From Burkholderiales bacterium (GTDB taxonomy: Bacteria > Pseudomonadota > Gammaproteobacteria > Burkholderiales > Burkholderiaceae_C), in the NCBI GenBank assembly GCA_025358485.1, contig JANYJJ010000144.1, forward strand, positions 1 to 34,368: a stretch of DNA of 34,368 bases, written 5' to 3'. The stretch's first letter is position 1. The number at the start of each line of letters is the position of its first letter. The translations under genes were made by a program, and so were the position numbers. The notes under the pieces are model-generated. The model made no database searches. It was given only the letters and a program-made list of their open reading frames with translations, and was not told the origin of the DNA. This document shows, in pieces, positions 16,764 to 25,912 of the stretch.

Positions 16764-19475
16764 ATGTTTCAACGAACCAAACTCAACCGCTGTCTGCTGA
16801 CCGCTTTCAGCGGTGCCGCGATGCTCAGTTCAGGACTTGCCTTCGGTCAATCTCAACTGGAACGCGTGGAAATCACTGGCTCGTCGATCAAACGCTCGAT
16901 CGCCAGCGAAGGCGCATTGCCCGTCACTATTTTGAAAGCTGAAGAGCTGCGCCAGCAGGGCATTACCAGCGTTGAGGGCATCGTTCAGTTGCTGACCGCA
17001 AGTCAGTCAAGCTCGGGCGGCAGCAACTCCATTGGCAGCGGCACGGGCGGCGCATCTTTCGCCAATTTGCGCGGCTTGGGCAACAGCAAAACTCTGATTT
17101 TGCTGAATGGTCGACGCATGGCAGCTTTCGCATTTGGTGTTGATGCGGTCGACTTAAATTCCATCCCTTTCGCTGTGATCGACCGCGTAGAAGTTCTGCG
17201 CGATGGGGCATCTGCTATCTACGGCACTGATGCAATCACCGGCGTCATCAACTTCATCACCAAGAAAACCTACAACGGTGGCACCCTCAGCTTGGAAGCC
17301 ATCAAACCCATGAAGGACGGCGGCAAAGAAACTCGCGGCTCCTTCGTTTTGGGCTTCGGTGACCTTGAAAAGGACAACGTGAACTTCTGGTTGTCGTTTG
17401 ACAAGCAAGATAAAGATCGCCTGCGTGCGTTAGACCGCACTTTTTCAGCCAGCGGCGTTATCCCGTCCAAAGGTGTTAGCGGATCTTCCGGAACCACCTT
17501 CCCGGGCAACTTCTCTCAAGCCAAAGGTTTGGACGGAAATTCAGTCAGCGGCAACTTGACTGCACCAGCTTGCAAACCGCCACTTTCATTGGTCAGCCCA
17601 ACAAATTCCGCTGCCTGTATTTTTGACTTTTCGGCCACCATCGACACTATCCCTGATGTTCAACAGGAAACCGTGGCGGGCCGCTTCAATTTCAAGCTGA
17701 ACGCTGACACGGTGTTCTCGGCCGAGGTGATGTCTACTGACAACCGCAACGTGTCTCGGGTGGCACCTGATCCAGTTTCAGGCGTAGTGCTCACACCAAC
17801 CAATCCGGCTTACCCCACCGGCTTTCCCAACGTTGATCCCACCAAGAACGTGACTGCCGGTTGGCGAATGGTGCCAGCGGGCAACCGAACCAACGAATCC
17901 TTGTCATCGGCACAACGATTGGTCATGGACTTGACCGGAACAGTGGCCAACACCGATTACCGCCTCGGCTATTTCTACACGACCAGCGGGGCGCAAGACG
18001 GTGCCATTGATGGGTACGTCAATGCTGCATTTGTACGCGCCCAGGTGGCTGCTGGAAAACTCACCCCGTTCGCGGACGCCACAGCGGCCCAACTGGCCAT
18101 CATCGAACAAGCAAAACTGCGAGGCACTTTCGTGACTGCAGAGGGCACAACCCAAGGCTTGGACTTGCGTGTGTCCCGCGAATTGTTCGCAATGGGTGGC
18201 GGCAGCGCGGCCATGTCTCTAGGCGCAGAAGTGCGGAAAGAGTTTTACCGGTACGACACAGACGACACCGTTGTGAATTCGATTCCTTCCGCAGGCCGGT
18301 CTCCGAGCCACGTGACCGGAAGCCGTGATGTGAAGGCTGTTTCGGCGGAACTCTTGTTGCCTTTCACCAAAATGTTGGAAATGCAATTGGCCGCTCGATA
18401 CGACCAATATTCGGATGTTGGCAGCACCTTCAACCCAAAGATTGGCCTGCGCTTCCAACCAATGAAAGAGCTGGTTGTACGCACGTCGTACAACACGGGC
18501 TTCAGGGCACCGACGCTGGATGAGCTGTATGTCCCGAACACAACCACGTTCGCGGCATCCAACTCAAACGACCCTTTGCTGTGCCCAGGCGGCGTCGTGA
18601 ACAAGGCGGCGGGTGGTATTTCCAGCCGCGACTGCGGTCAACAAGTACAACGCCTCAATGGCGGCAACCTTGCTCTCAAGCCTGAAAAATCAAAAACCTT
18701 CTCGCTTGGTTTTGCGATCGAGCCGCTCAAAAACTTCACCTTCTCGGCTGATTATTTCAAGATTCAGTTGACCGATCAGATCAGCACGATTCCCCCTGAT
18801 TCGATCATCGCTGACCCTGTGCAATACGCGGCCAAGTACGTCCGATGCAAGGAACTGTCCGTGGCGCGTCAACAAGGCTCGCCTGAGTTGCAGCGCTGCC
18901 TTGCCGACAATCTGAACAGCAATGCCATCGCTTACCTCATCACAACGAACGAAAACGTCGGCAAAGTGTCGACAAGCGGCATCGACTTCGCGGCCGGTTA
19001 TTCCATGGCCATGGGTTCAGGTGCGAGCTTGGGCTTGAGCTGGGATGCCACTTGGGTACGCAGCTACCTCTACCAGAACACACCTACCGACGTGGTGAAA
19101 GAGAACGTTGGCATTTATTCAGACGGCAGCCCCGTGTTTCGTTGGCAGCACAGCTTCGCCGCCACCTGGAGTCAAGCCAATTGGAGCAGCCGTTTGGCCA
19201 TCCGTCACAAGACGGGTTACTACGACATGAACTTGCCGTCTACTGTGGTCGGCGGGCCTGACTTCTACCAATTCGTCAAGCCTTACACCTTGGTGGACTT
19301 GTCGTTCACCGCCAAGCCAATCAAAGCCGTGAGCGTGACAGCCGGTGTCAAGAACTTGTTTGACACCGACCCTCCTTTCTCGAATCAAAGCACACGCTCA
19401 CAGCGCGGTTATGACCCCCGTTACACCGATCCGCTGGGTCGCACCTTGTTTGTGCGGGGCAGCTACACGTTCTGA
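16764..19475 (+). CDS. TonB-dependent outer-membrane receptor (second of a divergent pair)
   Basis: A 903-residue receptor with a signal peptide (CLLTAFSGAAMLSSGLAFGQ), the same ERVEITGSSIKR start as its divergent neighbour, and a plug domain (about 45-165). The plug includes FANLRGLGNSKTLILLNGRR, IDRVEVLRDGASAIYGTDAI and GVINFITKK. The beta barrel ends at FVRGSYTF with the C-terminal phenylalanine needed for outer-membrane assembly. ATG 16764 has AAGGA 8 bases upstream. It is clearly paralogous to the receptor at 13250-16105 but differs through most of the barrel, so a different ligand is likely. A strong terminator follows at 19532-19569. The nearby TonB operon is the obvious energy source. 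Confidence 0.94.
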   Translation: MFQRTKLNRCLLTAFSGAAMLSSGLAFGQSQLERVEITGSSIKRSIASEGALPVTILKAEELRQQGITSVEGIVQLLTASQSSSGGSNSIGSGTGGASFANLRGLGNSKTLILLNGRRMAAFAFGVDAVDLNSIPFAVIDRVEVLRDGASAIYGTDAITGVINFITKKTYNGGTLSLEAIKPMKDGGKETRGSFVLGFGDLEKDNVNFWLSFDKQDKDRLRALDRTFSASGVIPSKGVSGSSGTTFPGNFSQAKGLDGNSVSGNLTAPACKPPLSLVSPTNSAACIFDFSATIDTIPDVQQETVAGRFNFKLNADTVFSAEVMSTDNRNVSRVAPDPVSGVVLTPTNPAYPTGFPNVDPTKNVTAGWRMVPAGNRTNESLSSAQRLVMDLTGTVANTDYRLGYFYTTSGAQDGAIDGYVNAAFVRAQVAAGKLTPFADATAAQLAIIEQAKLRGTFVTAEGTTQGLDLRVSRELFAMGGGSAAMSLGAEVRKEFYRYDTDDTVVNSIPSAGRSPSHVTGSRDVKAVSAELLLPFTKMLEMQLAARYDQYSDVGSTFNPKIGLRFQPMKELVVRTSYNTGFRAPTLDELYVPNTTTFAASNSNDPLLCPGGVVNKAAGGISSRDCGQQVQRLNGGNLALKPEKSKTFSLGFAIEPLKNFTFSADYFKIQLTDQISTIPPDSIIADPVQYAAKYVRCKELSVARQQGSPELQRCLADNLNSNAIAYLITTNENVGKVSTSGIDFAAGYSMAMGSGASLGLSWDATWVRSYLYQNTPTDVVKENVGIYSDGSPVFRWQHSFAATWSQANWSSRLAIRHKTGYYDMNLPSTVVGGPDFYQFVKPYTLVDLSFTAKPIKAVSVTAGVKNLFDTDPPFSNQSTRSQRGYDPRYTDPLGRTLFVRGSYTF

Positions 19476-19531
19476 TTTTTGACCGGGCTCACGCCCGTCT
19501 TGTGCCGACAAACCAACGCCGGCAAATCAAA

Positions 19532-19569
19532 CCCCGGGGAGCCGAAAGTTCGGCCCTCAGGGGTTTTTT
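19532..19569 (+). terminator. Rho-independent terminator after the second receptor gene
   Basis: An outer stem of CCCC (19532-19535) with GGGG (19560-19563) and an inner stem GCCGAA with TTCGGC are followed by six T. It lies 57 bp after the receptor stop codon. Confidence 0.82.
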
Positions 19570-19671
19570 CATTTTCGGAATCGCTGCCCACGCTCGGCTG
19601 CGTGGGCACTGAAGTTCAGCACTCGGCCACGGCGAATCAGCAGACAGGGTTATCTTCGCCTGCGGCACGAG

Positions 19672-20045
19672 TCAGTCGTCTGGGCATATCGGATCCGGGC
19701 AGTGGCCTTGCGTCAACAGGCGCAGCCCCTGATCGCGCATCGGGCAGGCGCGCGTGTTGCCCACGTGGGCGACTGTCCGGTTTTGACCGCGAAGGGCCAC
19801 ACCGTCAAGGTGGTCAAGGTGGTCATGGCGGCGCTCGCATCAGCTCGGGTGTGGCGGTTGTGGTCTGAGAACCAAGCGTTTTGGGCGCTGATGGTGCGGT
19901 CGAGCACCACGCTGGTGTGCGATGTGGGCGGCGCGGCGAAGCAGTCTTTGGGCAGGGCCATCACGGTGGTTTGCGCTGCCATTCGGCCACCATCGCCCGA
20001 CGCGACACCGTCAACGATGCCGACGATGAAACCACGCGCTTCGTC
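19672..20045 (-). pseudogene. Remnant of a PP2C-type protein phosphatase (probably a former phosphatase/kinase gene)
   Basis: On the minus strand from about 20045 the translation reads GFIVGIVDGVASGDGGRMA and continues through DRTISAQNAWFSDHNR to AAMTTLTTLT. This matches the start of PP2C-like phosphatases: the DGV metal-binding motif, GG-R-AA, the helix before the active site, then ATTLT. After a frame change near 19804-19821, a second frame reads TVAHVGNTRACPMRDQGLR and then LLTQGH, matching the VGDSR-type motif followed by RDG and LT-DH. A stop follows at 19674-19672. The metal-binding Asp of VGD is Asn here. The first 20-30 residues are unrecognisable, and the rest of the phosphatase and any kinase domain are absent. 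In Burkholderiales and Pseudomonas, bifunctional PP2C phosphatase/kinase genes sit in nitrate assimilation loci, which fits the neighbouring nirB. I am confident it is broken, fairly confident of the family. Confidence 0.72.
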
Positions 20046-20203
20046 GTGCCATCAGCAGGCCGCCAGAAAAATGCGTGCAAAGAACAAGCCCTTGGACAGT
20101 GCGTCAAAACGCAAGACGCACCAACTTGCAGCCGATGCTGGGGATTGCCCTTGGCACTTCACTTGCTTAGTTGGTGCATTGCACAAAATTTCCAAGGGCG
20201 GGC

Positions 20204-22696
20204 ATGAAGAAGATGAAGCTGGTGATGGTGGGCAATGGAATGGCGGGTGTGCGCACGCTGGAGGAGTTGTTGAAGATTGCGCCTGATCTGTACGACATCA
20301 CGGTGTTTGGTGCCGAGCCTCACCCAAACTACAACCGCATTTTGCTGAGCCCGGTGCTGGCCGGAGAGCAAACGCTGGACGAGATAGTCCTGAATCCGCT
20401 GACCTGGTACGCGGACAACCGCATCAATTTGCACCTGGGCAAAAAAGTGGTGCAGGTTGACCGCAACAAACGCGTCGTGCGTGCGGAAGACGGCACCGAG
20501 GAAAGTTATGACAGGCTGCTGATGGCCACGGGCTCGCATCCTTTCATCTTGCCAATTCCGGGCAAAAACTTGGACGGTGTCATCGCTTACCGCGACATCT
20601 ACGACACCAACACCATGATCGCGGCGGCTGACAAGTTCCAGCACGCTGTCGTCATCGGCGGCGGCCTCCTGGGCTTGGAAGCTGCCAACGGCTTGATGTT
20701 GCGCGGCATGCAGGTCACCGTGGTGCACATCATGCCGTGGCTGATGGAGCGCCAGCTTGATGAGACGGCGGGCAAGCTGCTGCAAAAGTCTTTAGAAGAC
20801 CGTGGGCTGAAGTTTTTGATCGGCGCTCAAACCCAGGCGCTGATTGGCGACCATGATGACGGTAAGGCAGGCCGTGTGATGTGCGTTCAATTCAAAGACG
20901 GCACTGAAATTCCAGCCGACTTGGTGGTCATGGCCGCAGGCATACGACCCAACACCGATTTGGCGGTGGACATGGGCCTGCACTGCGGCGTCAACAACCG
21001 CAGCGGCATCGTCGTCAACGACACCATGCAAACCATCACCGACCCGCGCATTTATTCGGTCGGTGAATGCGCGGCGCATCGCGGTCAGGTCTACGGTTTG
21101 GTGGCACCGTTGTTTGAGCAGGGCAAGGTCTGCGCCACCCATTTGGGGCAGTTCGGCATCGGGCGTTATCAGGGCTCACAAACCAGCACCAAGCTCAAAG
21201 TTACCGGCATCGATTTGTTCAGCGCGGGCAACTTCGCCGGCAAAGCATCGGGCAAAGCGGAAGACGCTGACTGCGAAGAAATCGTCATGTCCGACCCCTT
21301 CGGCGGCGTTTACAAAAAGTTGGTGATCAAAGATGACAAACTCATCGGTGCCTGCCTTTACGGCGACACCGTGGACGGCAGTTGGTACTTCAAATTGCTG
21401 CGCGACGGCCGCAAAATTTCTGACATTCGCGACAAGTTGATGTTTGGCGAATCCAACATCGGCGATGTCGGCCACCAAGGCCACAGCAAAGCCGCTGCCA
21501 TGGCCGACGGCGACGAGGTTTGCGGCTGCAACGGCGTCAACAAAGGCAGCATTTGCAAGGCCATCAAGGAAAAAGGTTTGTTCACGCTGGACGAGGTGCG
21601 CAAGCACACCAAAGCCAGTGCCTCGTGCGGCTCATGCACCGGCCTGGTTGAACAGCTGTTGATGTTCACGGCTGGCGGCGACTACAGCGCCACGCCCACC
21701 AAAAAAGCCATGTGCGGCTGCACCGACCACAGCCACCAAGAGGTGCGTGACGCCATCGTCGCCGACAAGCTTCTGACTATTGCCAGCGTCTTCGAGGCGA
21801 TGAATTGGCGCACGCCCAACGGCTGCGCCAGTTGCCGCCCTGCCGTCAATTACTACCTCATCAGCAGTTGGCCCAAGGAAGCGAAAGACGATCCGCAGAG
21901 CCGCTACATCAACGAGCGCAGCCACGCCAACATCCAAAAAGACGGCAGCTACTCCGTCATCCCGCGCATGTGGGGCGGTGAGACCACGGCCGACGAGCTG
22001 CGCCGCATCGCAGACGCCGCCGACAAATACAAAGTGCCCACCATCAAAGTCACGGGCGGTCAGCGCATCGACTTGTTGGGTGTGAAAAAAGAAGACTTGG
22101 TCGGCATTTGGAAAGACATCGGCATGCCGAGCGGCCACGCCTATGCCAAAGCACTGCGCACCGTGAAGACCTGCGTAGGCTCGGAGTGGTGCCGCTTTGG
22201 CACGCAGGACAGCACACAAATGGGCAAAGACCTGGAGCGCGCCATGTGGCGCATGTACGCACCGCACAAGGTGAAGTTTGCGGTGAGCGGCTGCCCGCGC
22301 AACTGCGCCGAGGCGGGCATCAAAGACGTCGGCATCATTGGCGTCGACTCAGGGTGGGAAATGTACGTGGCTGGCAACGGCGGCATCAAAACCGAGGTGG
22401 CTCACTTTTTTGTGAAGCTCAAAACACCGGCCGAAGTGCTGGAGTACACCGGCGCGTTTTGTCAGCTGTACCGCGAAGAAGGCTGGTACCTAGAGCGCAC
22501 GGTGCACTACGTGAACCGCGTGGGTTTGGACTATGTGAAGAAGAAAATTCTCGACGACCATGTCGGCCGTCAAGCGTTGTGGGAGCGCTTGCAATTCAGC
22601 CTGGACGGCGAACCCGATCCCTGGTTTGATTTCGACAAAGCCTCGGTGGACACGCGGCAGTTTTCGGCGCTGTCCTCGCAGGGAGCAGGCGCATGA
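20204..22696 (+). CDS. nirB: Assimilatory nitrite reductase, NAD(P)H, large subunit
   Basis: NirB reduces nitrite to ammonium in the cytoplasm using NAD(P)H, FAD, iron-sulfur clusters and siroheme. The 830-residue product begins with the FAD domain (MVGNGMAGVRTLEEL) and the NAD-binding motif VVIGGGLLGLEAANGL. Two BFD-like [2Fe-2S] domains follow: Cys440/442 with Cys475/478, and Cys504/506 with Cys541/544. Two sulfite/nitrite reductase half-domains are next, with the siroheme/[4Fe-4S] cysteines Cys657, Cys663, Cys697 and Cys701 (CVGSEWC and SGCPRNC). I chose ATG 20204 with AAGGGCGGG upstream; an in-frame TTG at 20171 adds 11 residues. The stop overlaps the nirD start as ATGA. All cofactor ligands are present. 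Confidence 0.96.
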   Translation: MKKMKLVMVGNGMAGVRTLEELLKIAPDLYDITVFGAEPHPNYNRILLSPVLAGEQTLDEIVLNPLTWYADNRINLHLGKKVVQVDRNKRVVRAEDGTEESYDRLLMATGSHPFILPIPGKNLDGVIAYRDIYDTNTMIAAADKFQHAVVIGGGLLGLEAANGLMLRGMQVTVVHIMPWLMERQLDETAGKLLQKSLEDRGLKFLIGAQTQALIGDHDDGKAGRVMCVQFKDGTEIPADLVVMAAGIRPNTDLAVDMGLHCGVNNRSGIVVNDTMQTITDPRIYSVGECAAHRGQVYGLVAPLFEQGKVCATHLGQFGIGRYQGSQTSTKLKVTGIDLFSAGNFAGKASGKAEDADCEEIVMSDPFGGVYKKLVIKDDKLIGACLYGDTVDGSWYFKLLRDGRKISDIRDKLMFGESNIGDVGHQGHSKAAAMADGDEVCGCNGVNKGSICKAIKEKGLFTLDEVRKHTKASASCGSCTGLVEQLLMFTAGGDYSATPTKKAMCGCTDHSHQEVRDAIVADKLLTIASVFEAMNWRTPNGCASCRPAVNYYLISSWPKEAKDDPQSRYINERSHANIQKDGSYSVIPRMWGGETTADELRRIADAADKYKVPTIKVTGGQRIDLLGVKKEDLVGIWKDIGMPSGHAYAKALRTVKTCVGSEWCRFGTQDSTQMGKDLERAMWRMYAPHKVKFAVSGCPRNCAEAGIKDVGIIGVDSGWEMYVAGNGGIKTEVAHFFVKLKTPAEVLEYTGAFCQLYREEGWYLERTVHYVNRVGLDYVKKKILDDHVGRQALWERLQFSLDGEPDPWFDFDKASVDTRQFSALSSQGAGA

Positions 22697-23073
22697 ACGG
22701 GTGGCAACCGATTTGCCTCGTCACCGACATCCCTGTGCTGGGTGCTCGTCGTGTGGAACGGCCACAAGGCAGCGCCGTGGCGCTGTTCCGGAACACCGAA
22801 GACAAGGTGTTTGCGCTGCTCGACCGCTGTCCCCACAAAGGCGGCCCGCTGAGCCAAGGCATGGTGTTTGGGGACAGCGTGGCCTGCCCCATGCACAACT
22901 GGACGATAGGCCTGAAGGACGGCTGCGCCAAAGCGCCTGACGAAGGCTGCACCACGCCGTTCAAAGTACGCATCGACGACGGCGTGGTGCATTTGGACAG
23001 CGTGGAGCTGAGCGAGTTGGCGACTGGCATGTTGGATGCAGACTCATCCGCCGAGGTCGCGCCCGCCGCATGA
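22693..23073 (+). CDS. nirD: Nitrite reductase small subunit (Rieske-like)
   Basis: NirD is the small partner of NirB. The 126-residue protein carries the Rieske pair CPHKGG (Cys46, His48) and CPMHNW (Cys65, His68), so it should hold a [2Fe-2S] cluster. Some NirD proteins (e.g. E. coli) lack these ligands; this one keeps them. It overlaps nirB and nasA by four bases at each end (ATGA), indicating tight translational coupling. An acidic, alanine-rich tail of about 20 residues after the Rieske fold is probably disordered. Confidence 0.94.
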   Translation: MNGWQPICLVTDIPVLGARRVERPQGSAVALFRNTEDKVFALLDRCPHKGGPLSQGMVFGDSVACPMHNWTIGLKDGCAKAPDEGCTTPFKVRIDDGVVHLDSVELSELATGMLDADSSAEVAPAA

Positions 23074-25871
23074 TTCCCATCGCGGCAGCAAGCACCGAAA
23101 CCCGCTCCACCTGCCCTTACTGCGGCGTAGGCTGCGGTGTGATCATTGAATCTCAGGGCGCGCACATCACCGGCGTGCGCGGTGACCCGGCCCACCCGGC
23201 CAACTTTGGCCGCTTGTGCACCAAGGGCAGCACGCTGCACCTCACCGCGGCACCCAGCATCGCTTCGCAAGCGCGCTTGCTGCAACCGCACATGCGCGTA
23301 ACGCGAGGCGACAAGCCTGTCGCCACCACATGGTCTGCCGCGCTCGATGGGGCCACCGCGAAGTTCGCCAGCATCATTCAAAACCATGGCCCCGACGCCG
23401 TCGGTTTCTACATCTCGGGGCAATTGCTCACCGAGGACTATTACGTTTTCAACAAACTGGCCAAAGGCCTGATCGGCACCAACAACATCGACAGCAATTC
23501 GCGCCTGTGCATGAGCAGTGCCGTGGCGGGCTACAAACTCACCCTTGGTTCCGACGCGCCACCCGCTTGCTATGACGACTTGGGCTTGGCCAGCACGTTG
23601 TTCATCGCCGGTTCCAACGCCGCTTTTGCGCACCCTATTTTGTTCAGGCGCATTGAGGACGCCAAGCGCGCCAACCCCGCACTCAAGATCATCGTGGCCG
23701 ACCCGCGCCGCACCGAAACCGCAGACGCCGCCGACTTGTTTTTGCCCCTGCTGCCCGGCACCGATGTGGCACTGTTCAACGGCATGCTGCACGTGATGTT
23801 GTGGGAAGGCTTGGTCGACCACGCCTACATTGCAGCGCACACCAACGGCTTCGACGCGCTGCGCCAACGCGTGCGCGAAGACACGCCCAAAGCCGTGGCG
23901 GCCGTGTGCGGTTTGCGCGAAGACGACATCGTGCAGGCCGCGCGCTGGTTTGCCAGCGGGCCGACCTTGTCGCTGTATTGCCAAGGCTTGAATCAAAGCA
24001 GCAGCGGCACCGCCAAGAATGCCGCGCTCATCAACCTGCACTTGGCCACAGCGCAGATTGGCAAGCCGGGCACAGGCCCTTTTTCGCTGACGGGTCAACC
24101 CAATGCCATGGGCGGGCGCGAAGTGGGCGGGCTGGCCAATTTGATGAGCGCCCACCGCGACATGACCAACGCCGAACATCGCGCTGAAGTGGCCGCTTTG
24201 TGGGGCGTTGCCGACGTGTCCAGCAAGCCAGGCAAAACAGCGGTGGAGATGTTTGAGGCGGCGGCCGACGGTGAAATCAAAGCCTTGTGGATAGCTTGCA
24301 CCAACCCCGCGCAGTCCATGCCCGACCAAGCCACGGTGCGCCGCGCCTTGCAACGCGCCGAGTTTGTGGTGGTGCAAGAAGCCTTTGCTCACACGGCCAC
24401 CTGCGCTTACGCCGACTTGCTGTTGCCCGCCACCACTTGGGGCGAAAAAGACGGCACCGTCACCAACTCTGAGCGCCGCATCAGCCGCGTGCGGCCTGCC
24501 GTTTCAGCGCCGGGTGAAGCGCGTCACGACTGGTTGATTGCCACCGACTTCGCACGCTTGCTGGAAGCCAAGTTGCGCCCCGGCTTGCCACCGATGTTTG
24601 ACTACGTCACGCCGGAAGAGGTCTGGAACGAACACCGCGAAACCACGCGTGGCCGCGACCTCGACATCACCGGCCTGAGCTACGCCGAACTCGAAGCCGC
24701 GCCCGCGCAATGGCCGTATCCTACAGGCGCGCGCAGCGGCAAATCGCGCTTGTACGAAGACGCCGTATTTCCCACCGTTGACGGCCGCGCCCGCTTCGCA
24801 GATGTCGGTTACGCACGCGTGGCGGAGCCGCGTGACGCGCGCTATCCGTTCTCACTCAACACCGGTCGCCTGCGAGATCAGTGGCACGGCATGAGCCGCA
24901 CCGGCACGGTGGGCCGCTTGTTCGGACACGTGCCTGAACCCTCGCTCGATCTGCACGCACAAGACATGGCGCGCCTCAAATTGGCCGACGGCGATTTGGC
25001 TTACGTCACATCAAGGCGCGGCTGCATCGTGGTGCCGACTCGAACCAGCAGCCAGGTGCCCCGCAGCCAAGCCTTCATGGCCATGCACTGGGGCGAAGAA
25101 TTTTTGTCAGGCAGCACCAGCACAGGCGAGCGCATGACCGGAGTGAATGCCCTGACCTCACCTGCGTTTTGTCCGACATCAAAACAGCCCGAGCTGAAGC
25201 ATGCGGCAGTGAAGATTTTGAAAGCCGAATTGCCGTGGCGCCTGCTGGCTGTGGCGTGGTTGCCGGACGACGCCGCGCTGACCGCACGCGAACGCTTGCG
25301 CGCCTTGATGCCTGAGTTCGCCTTCGCCTCGTGTGTGCCTTTTGGACGCGAGCGCAGCGGCGTGTTGTTCCGCGCCGCAGCACACTACGCGGCACCCGAG
25401 GTGTTGCTGTTGCAGATCGAAAACATCTTGGGTTTGAGCAGCGCCGAGGTGCTGCACTACGCCGACAAAAAACGCGGGCAACGTCGCAGCATGCGACTCC
25501 AAAGCACGAGCCTGCGACTCCAATCCGACAGCAACAACACCACGCTGGAAGGCTTCTTGCTGGCAGGCGACATCAGTGCTGAGGCTTGGGTGAAAACCTT
25601 GTTGCAAGACGAGCTGCCCGCCCAAGCCTACGGCCGTTTGCTGCTGGCACCTGGTCCGAAGGCGCCTGTGGCTGTGGCCTCGCGCGGAAAGCAGGTGTGC
25701 AGTTGCTTCGATGTGAGCGAGCGTCAAATCCAATCTGCCTTGAGCGATGTGACGGGAACCGAGATTCAGCGCCTTGCAGCGGTTCAGGACCAGTTGCGAT
25801 GCGGCACTCAATGCGGTTCTTGCCTTCCCGAACTGAAACGCATGGTTCAGCGCAGCCGACAAACGGCCTGA
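23070..25871 (+). CDS. nasA: Assimilatory nitrate reductase, molybdopterin catalytic subunit
   Basis: NasA reduces nitrate to nitrite in the cytoplasm. The 933-residue product starts with a [4Fe-4S] motif (Cys15, Cys18, Cys22 in CPYCGVGC, and Cys50). It continues with the molybdopterin oxidoreductase fold, in which Cys147 (SRLCMSSAV) is the likely molybdenum ligand, and a dinucleotide-binding domain (about 590-700, PFSLNTGRLRDQWHGMSRTG). It ends with a BFD-type [2Fe-2S] domain (Cys877, Cys879, Cys915, Cys918). That C-terminal domain is typical of NasA forms that receive electrons directly from a reductase partner. It overlaps nirD by ATGA. A 21-bp tandem duplication at 25491-25532 encodes RLQS-type repeats ahead of the BFD domain. 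No signal peptide, consistent with assimilation. Confidence 0.95.
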   Translation: MIPIAAASTETRSTCPYCGVGCGVIIESQGAHITGVRGDPAHPANFGRLCTKGSTLHLTAAPSIASQARLLQPHMRVTRGDKPVATTWSAALDGATAKFASIIQNHGPDAVGFYISGQLLTEDYYVFNKLAKGLIGTNNIDSNSRLCMSSAVAGYKLTLGSDAPPACYDDLGLASTLFIAGSNAAFAHPILFRRIEDAKRANPALKIIVADPRRTETADAADLFLPLLPGTDVALFNGMLHVMLWEGLVDHAYIAAHTNGFDALRQRVREDTPKAVAAVCGLREDDIVQAARWFASGPTLSLYCQGLNQSSSGTAKNAALINLHLATAQIGKPGTGPFSLTGQPNAMGGREVGGLANLMSAHRDMTNAEHRAEVAALWGVADVSSKPGKTAVEMFEAAADGEIKALWIACTNPAQSMPDQATVRRALQRAEFVVVQEAFAHTATCAYADLLLPATTWGEKDGTVTNSERRISRVRPAVSAPGEARHDWLIATDFARLLEAKLRPGLPPMFDYVTPEEVWNEHRETTRGRDLDITGLSYAELEAAPAQWPYPTGARSGKSRLYEDAVFPTVDGRARFADVGYARVAEPRDARYPFSLNTGRLRDQWHGMSRTGTVGRLFGHVPEPSLDLHAQDMARLKLADGDLAYVTSRRGCIVVPTRTSSQVPRSQAFMAMHWGEEFLSGSTSTGERMTGVNALTSPAFCPTSKQPELKHAAVKILKAELPWRLLAVAWLPDDAALTARERLRALMPEFAFASCVPFGRERSGVLFRAAAHYAAPEVLLLQIENILGLSSAEVLHYADKKRGQRRSMRLQSTSLRLQSDSNNTTLEGFLLAGDISAEAWVKTLLQDELPAQAYGRLLLAPGPKAPVAVASRGKQVCSCFDVSERQIQSALSDVTGTEIQRLAAVQDQLRCGTQCGSCLPELKRMVQRSRQTA
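25491..25532. repeat. 21-bp imperfect tandem duplication inside nasA
   Basis: Units at 25491-25511 and 25512-25532 share TGCGACTCCAA and then diverge. They encode MRLQSTS and LRLQSDS in the linker before the C-terminal [2Fe-2S] domain. The period is seven codons, so the frame is kept. Confidence 0.75.
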
Positions 25872-25912
25872 AACTCAAGGTTTCGCTTTTTTGGATTTCT
25901 TGAACACAGACC

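Noticed and set aside
19713-19982. An intact 89-codon minus-strand gene
   Set aside because: Its sequence is the middle of a PP2C phosphatase; the continuing motifs are in another frame, so it is part of a pseudogene and not a gene of its own.
22596-24392. A 598-codon minus-strand frame antisense to nirD and nasA
   Set aside because: It mirrors the high-GC third-position pattern of the true genes and its product (His/Gly/Ala-rich) resembles no family.
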